A stretch of DNA of 64,000 bases from NCBI RefSeq assembly GCF_002920635.1, contig NZ_PQSR01000021.1, forward strand, positions 36,139-100,138, in the 5' to 3' direction. How positions within the stretch are numbered: the first letter of the stretch is position 1; every line of letters begins with the position of its first letter. Below the pieces are notes generated by a model. The model was given only the letters and a program-made list of their open reading frames with translations, was not told the DNA's origin and did no database searches. This document shows, piece by piece, positions 9,560 through 18,278 of this stretch. The DNA comes from Streptomyces sp. Ru72 (GTDB lineage: Bacteria > Actinomycetota > Actinomycetes > Streptomycetales > Streptomycetaceae). A program made the translations under genes and the position numbers.

Positions 9560-10825
9560 ATGCCTGGTTCCGTCCCGCCGTCTGCCACCGCGGTCGACGA
9601 TGCCGCGTCGTCGCCCGTCGCTGTCTCCGGCCCGGCCCATCTACTGCGCGTGACCCTGCTGATGGCGGGCAGCTGTCTGCCGATCCTCGGGGCGGTGCTG
9701 ATCGCACCGGTGCTGCCGAAGATGCAGGACCACTTCGAGTCGTCCCCGGGGGCCAAGGCGCTGGTTCCCCTCGCGCTGACCGTCCCGGCGCTGGCGCTGG
9801 CGGTGCTGGCCCCGTTCGCCGGGGTGATCGTCGACCGGCTGGGCCGCAAGCGCCTGCTGATCGTGACGACTCTCCTGTACGCCGTGTTCGGGACGGCACC
9901 GCTCTATCTGAACTCCCTCGGCGCCATCATCGCCAGCCGCGCCCTGGTCGGCGTCGCCGAGGCCGCCATCATGACGTGCTGCACCACGCTGATCGGCGAC
10001 TACTACAGCGGTCCGCGGCGGGTGAAGTACCTCGCCCTGCAGACCATGTGCGCCTCGGCGTCGGCCACCGTCTTCTTCGTGGTCGGTGGGGCCGCCGGGT
10101 CGGCGGGCTGGCGGGTGCCCTTCTGGGCCTACGCCGTGAGCCTGCTGCTCGCCCCGCTGATGGCGACCGCTCTGCCCAACCCGACGGCCCGCGCGACCGC
10201 CGACGAGGTCCCGGTAGGGGCGGAGACCCGCCGCCCGTTCCTGTGGCGGCGAATGGCGGGCATCTGCGCCCTCACCGTCTTCGGAGCCATCGTCTTCTAC
10301 ACCGTCCCGGTGGAGATGTCGTACCTGCTCGACGATCTCGGGGTGGAGAACTCCGGTGTCATCGGCCTGGCCACCGCGGTCTCGAGCGCCGCCACCGTGG
10401 GAGGAGCCGTCACCTTCGCCCGGCTGAGGCGCTCCCCGGCTCCGATGTTGCCCGCCGTCCTCGCGCTCTGTGCGGCCGGCTTCGGGGTGATGTTCCTGGC
10501 GGGCAACGCCCCGCTGCTGGTCGTCGGGGCCGTGATCAACTGCGTGGGCACCGGCATGCTGCTGCCCGCCCTTCTCACCAGTGCCATGTCCCGGCTGGCG
10601 TTCGAGGACCGCGGCCGCGGCACGGGACTGTGGATGGCGGCCTTCTTCGGCGGTGAGTTCCTCTGCCCGCTCGTACTGCTGGCCGTGGAGTCGGCGGTCG
10701 GAAGTCTGGCCGGAGCGGTGGCCGTGCTGGGGCTGGCCGCCGCCCTCCTTGCGGCGGGTCTCTTCGCGGTCCGCCGCCACGTCGGTGCCGTCGACTCCCG
10801 GCCGCTGCCGGAGCGGACGGCCTGA
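9560..10825 (+). CDS. MFS transporter of the aromatic-catabolism cluster
   Basis: 421 aa with about twelve hydrophobic segments, a typical major-facilitator size. The intracellular loop between helices 2 and 3 carries the family signature as AGVIVDRLGRKRLLI (G-x3-D-x-x-GRK-R). ATG 9560 has GGAG eight bases upstream. It ends convergently with the LysR gene, sharing a hairpin at 10845-10893, and lies beside a series of ring-cleavage genes. Uptake of the aromatic substrate is the likeliest role, though export of a toxic intermediate cannot be excluded. Drug-efflux members of the family look similar, so the assignment rests on context. Confidence 0.85.
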   Translation: MPGSVPPSATAVDDAASSPVAVSGPAHLLRVTLLMAGSCLPILGAVLIAPVLPKMQDHFESSPGAKALVPLALTVPALALAVLAPFAGVIVDRLGRKRLLIVTTLLYAVFGTAPLYLNSLGAIIASRALVGVAEAAIMTCCTTLIGDYYSGPRRVKYLALQTMCASASATVFFVVGGAAGSAGWRVPFWAYAVSLLLAPLMATALPNPTARATADEVPVGAETRRPFLWRRMAGICALTVFGAIVFYTVPVEMSYLLDDLGVENSGVIGLATAVSSAATVGGAVTFARLRRSPAPMLPAVLALCAAGFGVMFLAGNAPLLVVGAVINCVGTGMLLPALLTSAMSRLAFEDRGRGTGLWMAAFFGGEFLCPLVLLAVESAVGSLAGAVAVLGLAAALLAAGLFAVRRHVGAVDSRPLPERTA

Positions 10826-10844
10826 CGGACGTACGCTCCATCGG

Positions 10845-10893
10845 GACTGCCACGATGTGCCGGACCGCGGCCGCCGCGCCATCGTGGCCAGTC
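10845..10893. terminator. Bidirectional hairpin between convergent MFS and LysR genes
   Basis: GACTGCCACGATG on the left pairs with CATCGTGGCCAGTC on the right, with one bulged base, around a GC-rich loop that can itself fold. It lies between two convergent stop codons, as expected of a shared terminator. No T-run is present, which is common in Streptomyces terminators. Confidence 0.6.
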
Positions 10894-10896
10894 GTG

Positions 10897-11862
10897 TCAG
10901 CGCGGCGGAGTCGCATGCGACTCGTCCCCGCGCCCCTTGGAGGCGTCGCCGTCGCCGTCGGCCGTCAACGTCGCCCCCACCTCCGCCGCCTTCTGCCGCA
11001 GCCAGATGTGGGCCGCGTCCTGGGCGTGCACGGGGTGCCACCACATCGCCTCCTGCACCGGTACGGCCTCGAACGGGCAGGGCAGGACGCGTACCGCGGC
11101 GGCGCGGACCGCTTTGCGGGCGAGGCGTTCCTGGATCATCGCGATCCGGTTGGTGCCCTCGATCATGTGGGGCAGCAGCTGGAAGGTCTGTACGGAGACC
11201 TCGACCCGAGGGCTGATGCCGATCATGCTGAGTTGGCGCGCGGCCGGGGCGTCGTAGGGACGCTGGTAGACGGCCCAGGGCAGCCGGGCCAGATGGTCGA
11301 GGGTGAGCTCGTCGCCGACCTCGGGGTGGTCGTCGGCGATCAGACACAGCCAGCGGTCGCTGAAGAGGTCGACCGCGGGCAGACCGTCGATGACGCCGTG
11401 CGGCATCAGCAGTCCGTCGACGGTGCTCAGTACGGTCGCGGTGTTCTCCACGACGGAGGGCGCCGGGTGCTGGAAGGCGAGCCGGATCCCGGGTGCCTCG
11501 CGGTGCAGGGCGCGGGCGAGGGCGGCCCCGAACACGGCTGCGCCGTAGTCCGAGGCGAGCAGTGTGAACTCGCGGGCCTCGGCCGTCGGATCGAAGTCGG
11601 CCTGGCTGGCGAAGACCCGCTCCAGCAGGTCGCACGCGGTGGCGCTGCGGTCGCGCAGGGCGGCGCCGAGGGGGGTCAGTTCGTAGGAGTTTCCGGTCCG
11701 GGCGAGCAATTCGTCGTCGAAATGGCGGCGCAGCCGGGACAGCGCCGCGCTCATCGCGGGCTGGCTGAGTCCGATGCGCTCGCCGGCCCGGGTGACGTTG
11801 CGTTCCTCCAGTAGCGCGCGGAGGGCGACGACCAGGTTGAGGTCGAGTCGGGACAGGTTCAC
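10897..11862 (-). CDS. LysR family transcriptional regulator (NodD-like)
   Basis: About 321 aa. The N-terminal winged helix-turn-helix spans about residues 1-62 (LNLVVALRALLEERNVTRA, GLSQPAMSAALSRLR); a periplasmic-binding-like effector domain follows. The sub-branch resembles NodD/NahR-type regulators that respond to aromatic compounds. I chose GTG 11862 because AGGTGG lies just upstream and the N-terminus then matches the family (VNLSRLDLNL); ATG 11925 adds a 21-residue tail without homology. It is divergent from the FAA hydrolase gene at 11983, the classical LysR arrangement, and a perfect inverted repeat at 11898-11916 is the best operator candidate. It probably activates the catabolic operon when the aromatic inducer is bound. 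Confidence 0.88.
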   Translation of the reverse strand: MNLSRLDLNLVVALRALLEERNVTRAGERIGLSQPAMSAALSRLRRHFDDELLARTGNSYELTPLGAALRDRSATACDLLERVFASQADFDPTAEAREFTLLASDYGAAVFGAALARALHREAPGIRLAFQHPAPSVVENTATVLSTVDGLLMPHGVIDGLPAVDLFSDRWLCLIADDHPEVGDELTLDHLARLPWAVYQRPYDAPAARQLSMIGISPRVEVSVQTFQLLPHMIEGTNRIAMIQERLARKAVRAAAVRVLPCPFEAVPVQEAMWWHPVHAQDAAHIWLRQKAAEVGATLTADGDGDASKGRGDESHATPPR

Positions 11863-11897
11863 CGGGCACCACCTGGACGGAGAGAGGTATTCGTGGC

Positions 11898-11916
11898 GTG
11901 GATGCGCGTCATCCAC
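11898..11916. promoter_or_regulatory. Candidate LysR operator palindrome
   Basis: GTGGATG and CATCCAC form a perfect 7-base inverted repeat with a 5-base spacer, in the 120-base gap between the divergent LysR and FAA hydrolase genes. It lies 36 bases upstream of the LysR start chosen here. Its position and symmetry fit a LysR recognition-binding site; binding is inferred. Confidence 0.45.
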
Positions 11917-11982
11917 AGGATTCATTTCCGCGATCTGAGGATCCAGGTCAGAGTAGACCGCAACTCAGCGGGAGGAAATCTC

Positions 11983-12969
11983 ATGGCAACGCTCGCGCAA
12001 CCCGCCGGCCCCTTCGCGCTCGGCACGCTCTCCGCGCCTGACGGGAAACGGTTCCCCGGTCTGGTGGTCCAGGACCGGGTGCTGGACCTGAGCCAGGTTC
12101 TGGCCTGGGAGCCTGCCGATGTGCGTTCCGTGCTGGAACGGTGGGAGGAGACCCTTCCCGTTCTGCACACCCTCGCGGGCGAAGCCGCCCTGGAGTGGCA
12201 GCGGATCGACAGTCTGAGGGTGCATGCCCCGGTGGAGCCCCGGCAGATCTTCCAGTCCGGCGCCAACTACCGACAGCACGTCATCGACCTCGAGGTGGCC
12301 CACCGCTCCCCGGACGACCCGCGCACGGTCGAGGAGGCGCGACAGGAGATCGCCGCGGTGATGGACCGGCGGGCGGCAGAGGACCTGCCGTACGTCTTCA
12401 TCGGCCTGCCGAGCGCGATCACCGGACCGTACGACGACGTCGTCCTGCCCGTCTGTGCCGAACAGCCGGACTGGGAACTGGAGTTGGCAGCCGTCATCGC
12501 CAAGCCCGCCTACCGGGTTTCCGTGGGGGAGGCCCTGGAGTACGTCGCCGGGTACACGATCGCCAACGACCTCACCGACCGGGCCACCGTCTTCCGCCGG
12601 GACATGAAGGCCATCGGCACGGACTGGCTGCGCAGCAAGAACGCCCCCGGCTTCACGCCGCTCGGCCCGTGGATCGTCCCCGCCGGGTCGATCGCGGACC
12701 CGGGTGAACTCCGGGTGACGCTGAAGCTCAACGACAGGACCATGCAGGACGAGTCGACCAAGGACATGCTCTTCGGCATCGCCCGGCTGGTGTCGTACAT
12801 CTCGCAGACCGCCCGGCTGCTGCCGGGGGATCTGGTACTCACGGGCTCCCCGGCCGGCAACGGCATCCACTGGGGGCGGCTGCTGCGTGACGGGGATGTC
12901 ATGGAGGGCTCGATCACGGGGCTGGGCGTCCAGCGCACCCGCTGTGTCGCCGAGGAGGCAGACGCGTGA
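11983..12969 (+). CDS. Fumarylacetoacetate hydrolase family protein (first copy)
   Basis: 328 aa. The FAH catalytic core shows the metal ligands as WELELAAVI (ExE) and the following aspartate in NDLTDR, with SGANYRQHV near the start of the core and GDLVLTGSPAGNG near the end. Members hydrolyse C-C bonds of ring-cleavage products or act as hydratases, decarboxylases or isomerases. ATG 11983 follows GGGAGGAAATCTC. It overlaps the cyclase gene by 4 bases and is divergent from the LysR gene, so it is the probable first gene of the operon. Which step it performs (hydrolase or 2-keto-4-pentenoate hydratase type) cannot be told from sequence alone. Confidence 0.9.
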   Translation: MATLAQPAGPFALGTLSAPDGKRFPGLVVQDRVLDLSQVLAWEPADVRSVLERWEETLPVLHTLAGEAALEWQRIDSLRVHAPVEPRQIFQSGANYRQHVIDLEVAHRSPDDPRTVEEARQEIAAVMDRRAAEDLPYVFIGLPSAITGPYDDVVLPVCAEQPDWELELAAVIAKPAYRVSVGEALEYVAGYTIANDLTDRATVFRRDMKAIGTDWLRSKNAPGFTPLGPWIVPAGSIADPGELRVTLKLNDRTMQDESTKDMLFGIARLVSYISQTARLLPGDLVLTGSPAGNGIHWGRLLRDGDVMEGSITGLGVQRTRCVAEEADA

Positions 12970-13925
12970 TCGACCGTACGGATCCCGAGGGCGCGGTCGC
13001 CGAGGCCGCCAAGAAGTACTCCAACTGGGGCCGCTGGGGTGAGGACGACGTCCTCGGCACCCTCAACTTCCTTGACGAGGCCAAGCGGCGCGAGGGCGCG
13101 GCGCTCGTGCGCCGGGGCGTGAGTTTCTCGCTCTCGCAGCGGTTCGACATGAACGGGCCGCAGAAGGGCTGGCGCCGCCGCACCAACCCCGTGCACACCA
13201 TGCTCGACACCGGCACCGACGCGGCCCTGGGCAACCAGGGCTTCCCGCATGGCATCGGCGGCGCCGACGACATGATCGCGATGCCGTTGCAGTGCTCCAC
13301 GCAGTGGGACGGGCTCGGGCACATCTTCGATCACGGCAAGGCGTGGAACGGGCGGGCGGCGGAGAAGGTCGTCACCTCCGACGGCGACCTCGTCACCGGC
13401 ATCGAGCACATGGCGCCGTACGTCGCCGGACGGGGGGTGCTGCTGGATGTGGGCCGAGTCCTCGGCACGGACGGCGAGCTGCCGGACGCGTTCGCGATCA
13501 CCGAGGACCACCTGACGGCAACGGCCGGAGCCCACAGGGTGAGCGTCGGACGCGGGGACATCGTCCTCGTCCGCACCGGGCAGCTCGCCCGCTCCAGGCG
13601 CGAGGGCTGGGGCGACTACGCCGGCGGGCCCGCGCCCGGCCTGTCCTTCACCACGGCCGGCTGGCTGCATCGCACCGAGATAGCCGCCATCGCCACCGAC
13701 ACCTGGGGCTTCGAGGTACGGCCCAACGAGTTCCACCACGCCTTCCAGCCATTGCACCAGGTCGCCATCCCCAACATGGGCCTGTTGATCGGCGAGATGT
13801 GGGACCTCGACGCCCTCGCCACGGACTGCGCGGACGACGGCGTGTACGAGTTCTGGCTCACCGCCGCGCCCCTGCCCATCACCGGCGCCGTCGGCTCACC
13901 CGTCAACCCGATCGCCGTCAAATAG
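12966..13925 (+). CDS. Cyclase family protein (kynurenine formamidase-like fold)
   Basis: 319 aa. It belongs to the PF04199 cyclase family of metal-dependent hydrolases (polyketide cyclases, N-formylkynurenine formamidase, isatin hydrolase). The metal motif appears as QWDGLGHIFDHG, the variant of HxGTHxDxPxH seen in the longer bacterial branch; GRGVLLDVGRV and GDIVLVRTG mark the core. The gene starts at GTG 12966 inside the stop of the preceding gene, a translational-coupling overlap. In this setting it may hydrolyse an amide, lactone or cyclic imide intermediate of the aromatic pathway. Confidence 0.87.
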   Translation: MIDRTDPEGAVAEAAKKYSNWGRWGEDDVLGTLNFLDEAKRREGAALVRRGVSFSLSQRFDMNGPQKGWRRRTNPVHTMLDTGTDAALGNQGFPHGIGGADDMIAMPLQCSTQWDGLGHIFDHGKAWNGRAAEKVVTSDGDLVTGIEHMAPYVAGRGVLLDVGRVLGTDGELPDAFAITEDHLTATAGAHRVSVGRGDIVLVRTGQLARSRREGWGDYAGGPAPGLSFTTAGWLHRTEIAAIATDTWGFEVRPNEFHHAFQPLHQVAIPNMGLLIGEMWDLDALATDCADDGVYEFWLTAAPLPITGAVGSPVNPIAVK

Positions 13926-13984
13926 CCGCAGAACCGGCCGGACACGTCCTCCCCGGACAGCAGCGGCGCATCCGGCCCCGCCCG

Positions 13985-14044
13985 CTCCACCCGCCGACGG
14001 GTGGAGCACCACAGCCCCTGGCCCGCCCTCCCGGCGGGCGAGCC
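13985..14044. repeat. Two GC-rich hairpins in the gap before the monooxygenase gene
   Basis: CTCCACCCG-CCGA-CGGGTGGAG (13985-14006) is a perfect 9-base stem with a 4-base loop. A second stem GCCCGCC/GGCGGGC lies at about 14026-14044. They fill the only long gap in the first half of the operon and may attenuate transcription or protect mRNA ends. Confidence 0.5.
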
Positions 14045-14093
14045 GCCCCGCCGCCCGAAGCCGCGCGGCCCAACCTCGGGAGGTATCCCCGAC

Positions 14094-15230
14094 ATGGCAG
14101 ACAGCCCTACACGCAGAGTCCTCGTCATCGGCGGCGGCGCCTCCGGCAACGCCGTGACCGTTCTGCTGCGCCGGGCCGGCATCACCGTCGACCTGATCGA
14201 GGCCAAGCCCGACTGGAACGCCACCACCGGCTCCGGCATCACCCTCCAGGGCAACGCCCTGCGCGTGCTGCGCGAACTGGGCGTCTGGGAGCAGGTGAGC
14301 GCATCCGGCTTCGCCTTCGGCACGCTGGGCATCACCACCCCGGACGGCACCCTGCTGCACCTCGCCGAGGACATCAGGACCGGGGGCGACGACCTGCCCG
14401 CCACCCTCGGTATGCAGCGCCCCCGGCTCCAGCAGATAGCCATCGACGCGGTCCGCGCCTCCGGCGCCACCGTGCGCCTGGGCACCACCGCCGAGACGTT
14501 GAAACAGGACACCGACGGTGTCTCGGTGCGCTTCAGCGACGGCACCGAAGGCCGCTACGACCTGGTGATCGGCGCCGACGGCCTCAACTCCGCCACCCGT
14601 ACCGCGATCGGCATCGCCGACAGGCCCGAGCCTACGGGCATGGCCATCTGGCGCGTCGCCGCCCCGCGCCCCGAGGGCGTGGAGCGCAGCGACCTCGCCT
14701 ACGGCGGCCCGGCCTACATCGCCGGCTACACCCCCACCAGCGAGAAGACCATCTACGCCTTCGTCGTCGAGGGATGCCGCGAACGCACCTCCATCGACCC
14801 GGCCACCTACGCCGACGAGATGCGCCGCCTGGCGCAGGCCTACGGCGGAGCCTGGCCGGAGATCACCCAGCACATCACCGACCCGGCGAAGGTCAACTAC
14901 ACCTGGTTCCACCGGCTGCTGGTGGAGGGCTCCTGGCATCGCGGCAGGGTCGTGCTGATCGGCGACGCAGCCCACTGCTGCCCGCCCACCATGGCCCAGG
15001 GCGCCGCCATGTCCCTGGAGGACGCCCTCGTCCTCGCCGAACTGCTCACCAGCGGACGGGACTGGGACGGCGAGCTGCTCCAGAGCTACTACGAACGCCG
15101 CATTCATCGAGTGCGGACCGTCGTCGAGGCGTCCGTGCAGATCGGCCAGTGGCAGCTGGACGGTGTGCGGGACGCCGATCTCCCCGGGCTGATCGGCCGC
15201 ACGATGAACCTCCTCAAGGAATTGCCGTGA
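14094..15230 (+). CDS. FAD-dependent aromatic monooxygenase (group A hydroxylase)
   Basis: 378 aa. It carries the three marks of class A flavoprotein hydroxylases: the dinucleotide fold VLVIGGGASGNAVT near the N-terminus, the DG motif in DLVIGADGLNSATR, and the GD motif in VLIGDAAHCCPPTMAQGAAM. Such enzymes (salicylate or 3-hydroxybenzoate hydroxylase type) add oxygen to an aromatic ring with NAD(P)H, making the diol for ring cleavage. ATG 14094 has GGGAGG eight bases upstream. The stop overlaps the next gene's GTG by four bases. Together with the extradiol dioxygenase at 16238 it implies hydroxylation followed by meta cleavage. Confidence 0.9.
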   Translation: MADSPTRRVLVIGGGASGNAVTVLLRRAGITVDLIEAKPDWNATTGSGITLQGNALRVLRELGVWEQVSASGFAFGTLGITTPDGTLLHLAEDIRTGGDDLPATLGMQRPRLQQIAIDAVRASGATVRLGTTAETLKQDTDGVSVRFSDGTEGRYDLVIGADGLNSATRTAIGIADRPEPTGMAIWRVAAPRPEGVERSDLAYGGPAYIAGYTPTSEKTIYAFVVEGCRERTSIDPATYADEMRRLAQAYGGAWPEITQHITDPAKVNYTWFHRLLVEGSWHRGRVVLIGDAAHCCPPTMAQGAAMSLEDALVLAELLTSGRDWDGELLQSYYERRIHRVRTVVEASVQIGQWQLDGVRDADLPGLIGRTMNLLKELP

Positions 15231-16225
15231 CAGTACCTACCGTGGACGTGCACGCGCATGTCCTGCTGCCCGAGGTCGACGCCCTGGTGGCGGACCTGCC
15301 GGGACTGGCCGGGGCCCGTGCCCTCGACGCCCGCCGCAACGGCCCGGCGGCCCTCGCCGTCAACGGTCCCATGGTCCGCGAGCGCGCCCCGAGGATGACC
15401 GACGTCACCGCACGGCTGGCCGCGATGGACGCCCAGGGGGTGGACGTGCAGCTGGTCAGCCCGTCCCCCTCGCACTACCACTACTGGGCGGACGAGGAGA
15501 CGGCCGAGAAGGTCTTCCGGCGCGCCAACGAGGCGACGGCCGCCCACTGCGCCCAGGCTCCCGGACGGCTGCACGGACTCGGCCTCGTCCCCCTGCAACA
15601 CCCCGAGCAGGCCGTGCGCGCCCTCGAACATGCCCTGGAACAAGGGCTGTTGGGCGTCGAGATCTCCAGCCACGCCCCCGGCCGCGAGCTCTCGGACCCG
15701 GCGTACGCGCCCTTCTGGTCACGCGCCGAGGAGACGGGCGCCGTCCTCTTCCTGCACCCCTTCGGCTGCACGCTCGACGAGCGCCTGGACCGCTGGTACC
15801 TGTCCAACGTCGTCGGCCAGCCGGTGGAGAACGCGGTCGCGCTGTCGCACCTGATCTTCTCCGGCGTACTGGACCGGCATCCGGGGCTGAAGCTGATCGC
15901 CGCCCACGGCGGCGGCTACCTGCCCACCCACATCGGCCGCTCCGACCACGCGTGGTCCGCCCGGTCGGACGCGGGCGCCGGCTGCGCCCATCCGCCCAGC
16001 AGCTACCTGGGGCGCCTGTACTTCGACTCCCTCGTCCACGACCCGCACGTCCTGCGGGAACTCGTCCGGGCCGCGGGCGCCGACCGCGTCCTGCTCGGTT
16101 CCGACTACGCCTTCGACATGGGCACCGACGACCCCGTCGCCGCCCTGCGCGCCGCCCGGCTGCCCGACCCGGACTTCCACGCCATACGCGGCGCGAACGC
16201 GGCCGCGCTTCTCGACCTCGCCTGA
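15227..16225 (+). CDS. Amidohydrolase 2 family protein (ACMSD-like decarboxylase)
   Basis: 332 aa TIM-barrel protein. Metal and catalytic positions are visible as VDVHAHV (HxH), LFLHPFGC (His), LIAAHGGGYLP (His) and LLGSDYAFDMG (Asp), the pattern of amino-carboxymuconate semialdehyde decarboxylase, gamma-resorcylate decarboxylase and relatives. The gene starts at GTG 15227 within the stop of the monooxygenase gene. Its place between monooxygenase and dioxygenase fits non-oxidative decarboxylation of a ring or of a ring-fission product. True amidohydrolase action is the alternative. Confidence 0.88.
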   Translation: MTVPTVDVHAHVLLPEVDALVADLPGLAGARALDARRNGPAALAVNGPMVRERAPRMTDVTARLAAMDAQGVDVQLVSPSPSHYHYWADEETAEKVFRRANEATAAHCAQAPGRLHGLGLVPLQHPEQAVRALEHALEQGLLGVEISSHAPGRELSDPAYAPFWSRAEETGAVLFLHPFGCTLDERLDRWYLSNVVGQPVENAVALSHLIFSGVLDRHPGLKLIAAHGGGYLPTHIGRSDHAWSARSDAGAGCAHPPSSYLGRLYFDSLVHDPHVLRELVRAAGADRVLLGSDYAFDMGTDDPVAALRAARLPDPDFHAIRGANAAALLDLA

Positions 16226-16237
16226 GGAGGCCCCCAC

Positions 16238-17176
16238 ATGCCCAACCGCTTGCTCACCCACCTGCGGCACGTCGACCTCGCCGTGCCCGACTACGACAAG
16301 CAGCTCGACTTCTACTCCGGCGTCTGGGGCCTGAGCAAGGTCGCCGAGGACTCCGGCATCTCCTTCCTGGCCGCCGAGGGCAGCCCTGAGCAGTACGTCG
16401 TCCGGCTGCGCAAGGCCGAGGAGAAGCGCCTCGACCTCGTCTCCTACGGCGCCGCGAGCACCGCCGACGTGGACACGCTCGCCGAACGACTCCTCGCGGG
16501 CGGAGTGCGGTTGATCTCCCAGCCGGGAAAGGTGGAGACGCCCGGCGGCGGTTACGGCTTCCGCTTCTTCGACGTCGACGGGCGCACCCTCGAGGTCTCC
16601 GCCGACGTCGAGGTACGGCAGCACCGCAAGATCGAGGAGAAGGAGTCGATCCCGGTCAAGCTGTCGCACGTCGTGCTGAACTCCCCGAATCTGGACAGGA
16701 CCAAGGCGTGGTACGAGGAGCACCTCGGCTTCCGGCTGTCCGACACACTCGGCCATCCGCACATCGGCGACGTCATGCACTTCATGCGGATCAGCAACCA
16801 GCACCACTCCATGGCCATCGCCAGGGGACCGCACACCTCGCTGCACCACATCTCCTTCGAGATGCGCGGCATCGACGAGTACATGCGCGGCTCCGGGCGC
16901 GTGATGCGCGCCGGCTTCAAGAAGATCTGGGGGCCGGGCCGGCACATGGCCGGCGACAACACCTTCACCTACTTCCTCGACCCGCACGGCAACACCGTCG
17001 AGTACACGACGGAGTTGGAGCTGCTGGACGAGGACACCTGGCACCCGCACGTCTACGACTTCTCCAAGCCCGAGGTCACCGACCAGTGGGGCACCGCCAA
17101 CCCCATGAACGAACTGGTCACCAAGGAATCCTTCAACGACGTCGACCGCGGAGTGTTCGTCGCCCCGCCGGTCTGA
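16238..17176 (+). CDS. VOC family extradiol ring-cleavage dioxygenase, two domains
   Basis: 312 aa with two vicinal-oxygen-chelate modules, the usual size of type I extradiol dioxygenases. The first begins LRHVDLAVPDYDKQLDFY. The second (from about residue 140) begins LSHVVLNSPNLDRTKAWY and holds probable iron ligands: the His of LSHV, the His in SLHHISFEM, and the Glu of NTVEYTTE. Such enzymes open catechol-type rings next to the diol. The start codon lies 12 bases after the preceding stop, with GAGGAGG overlapping that junction. A hairpin follows at 17196-17247. Confidence 0.9.
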   Translation: MPNRLLTHLRHVDLAVPDYDKQLDFYSGVWGLSKVAEDSGISFLAAEGSPEQYVVRLRKAEEKRLDLVSYGAASTADVDTLAERLLAGGVRLISQPGKVETPGGGYGFRFFDVDGRTLEVSADVEVRQHRKIEEKESIPVKLSHVVLNSPNLDRTKAWYEEHLGFRLSDTLGHPHIGDVMHFMRISNQHHSMAIARGPHTSLHHISFEMRGIDEYMRGSGRVMRAGFKKIWGPGRHMAGDNTFTYFLDPHGNTVEYTTELELLDEDTWHPHVYDFSKPEVTDQWGTANPMNELVTKESFNDVDRGVFVAPPV

Positions 17177-17195
17177 CCGGCGAAGCCCTCAGACC

Positions 17196-17247
17196 CCGGG
17201 GGCGCGGTGGCCCTGTCAACGCCCTGACTCCCACGCCGCGCCCCCGG
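17196..17247. terminator. Strong GC stem-loop between dioxygenase and second FAA hydrolase
   Basis: CCGGGGGCGCGG at 17196-17207 pairs perfectly with CCGCGCCCCCGG at 17236-17247, and the adjoining TGG/CCA can extend it around the loop. It lies 20 bases after the dioxygenase stop. It may be a partial terminator or processing site that lowers expression of the last two genes. Confidence 0.6.
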
Positions 17248-17306
17248 CCTTCGTACCCACCCCCTCACACCACCAGCGGACAGCCGACAGCCGACAGGAA
17301 ACCGCC

Positions 17307-18278
17307 ATGCGTTTCGCCGCGTACGAGTACCGAGACCGCCGCCACGTGGCCGTCGTCGAAGAGGACGGCACGCTCTACCCACTCCCCGGTGTCGGCTCCC
17401 TGACCGGCCTGCTGGCCCAGGGCGGCGGCCTGCCCGAGCTGCTGGAGGCGGGCTCCGTCACGCTGGACATCCCGGCCGGCCCCCATGTCTCCGAGGTACG
17501 GCTGCTGCCCCCGCTCCAGCCGCCCACCGTGCGGGACTTCGTCACCTTCGAGGAGCACGTCGAGGGTGTACGACGGTCGGTGGACGGCACCGCAGGCGTA
17601 CCGGAGCAGTGGTACGCGGCCCCGACCTTCTACTTCACCAACCCCTACGCGGTGTACGGCCCGCACGACGACATCCCCGTGCCGCCCGGCTCGACCGTGC
17701 TCGACTTCGAACTCGAAGTGGCCGCCGTGATCGGCAAGGAGGGCCGCGACCTCACGCCCGAGCAGGCCCGCGACCACATCATCGGCTACACGGTCCTCAA
17801 CGACTGGTCGGCACGCGACCTGCAGTCCGCCGAGATGAGAGTGGGCCTCGGCCCGTGCAAGGGCAAGGACACCGCCACCACACTGGGCCCGTACCTGGTC
17901 ACCGCGGACGAACTGGAGAAGTACCGGGACGAGGACGGCTTCCTGCGGCTCGGGCTCACCGCCTCCGTCAACGGCGAGACCGTCGGCACGGACCTTCTCT
18001 CCCACATGAGCTGGACGTTCGAGGAGATGGTCGCCTACGCCTCGCGTGGGACCGTCGTCCGCCCCGGCGACGTCCTAGGCTCCGGCACCTGCGGCAACGG
18101 CGGCTGCCTCGCCGAACTGTGGGGCGTACGCGGCCGGCAGGACCCACCCCCGCTGAAGCCCGGCGACACGGTCACCCTCACCGTCGAGGGCATCGGCAGC
18201 GTCTCCAACACGGTCGTCGCCGGAGCCGCCCCGATCCCGCTGCCGACCGGCCGCCGCCGCTCCTGGGAGCGGCCGTGA
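17307..18278 (+). CDS. Fumarylacetoacetate hydrolase family protein (second copy)
   Basis: 323 aa. The FAH core has FELEVAAVIGKEGRD (ExE metal ligands) and NDWSARDLQ, with FVTFEEHVEG at the substrate-side loop. It is a different subfamily from the copy at 11983 (an inserted YYAxPTFYF-type loop, here WYAAPTFYFTNP). ATG 17307 has ACAGGAAACCGCC upstream. The stop TGA overlaps the GTG of the following SDR gene. Two distinct FAH-fold proteins in one cluster suggest one hydrolyses the ring-fission product while the other performs hydration, isomerisation or decarboxylation; which is which is not decided by sequence. Confidence 0.9.
   Translation: MRFAAYEYRDRRHVAVVEEDGTLYPLPGVGSLTGLLAQGGGLPELLEAGSVTLDIPAGPHVSEVRLLPPLQPPTVRDFVTFEEHVEGVRRSVDGTAGVPEQWYAAPTFYFTNPYAVYGPHDDIPVPPGSTVLDFELEVAAVIGKEGRDLTPEQARDHIIGYTVLNDWSARDLQSAEMRVGLGPCKGKDTATTLGPYLVTADELEKYRDEDGFLRLGLTASVNGETVGTDLLSHMSWTFEEMVAYASRGTVVRPGDVLGSGTCGNGGCLAELWGVRGRQDPPPLKPGDTVTLTVEGIGSVSNTVVAGAAPIPLPTGRRRSWERP

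Noticed and set aside
9641..11872. A 743-residue minus-strand open frame
   Set aside because: It is the shadow of the MFS and LysR genes in another frame; its composition is Arg/Pro/Gly-rich with no domain.
13292..15226. Long in-frame upstream extension of the amidohydrolase
   Set aside because: The extension overlaps the cyclase and monooxygenase genes in a different frame. The GTG at 15227 gives the correct N-terminus (VDVHAHV) and couples to the preceding stop.
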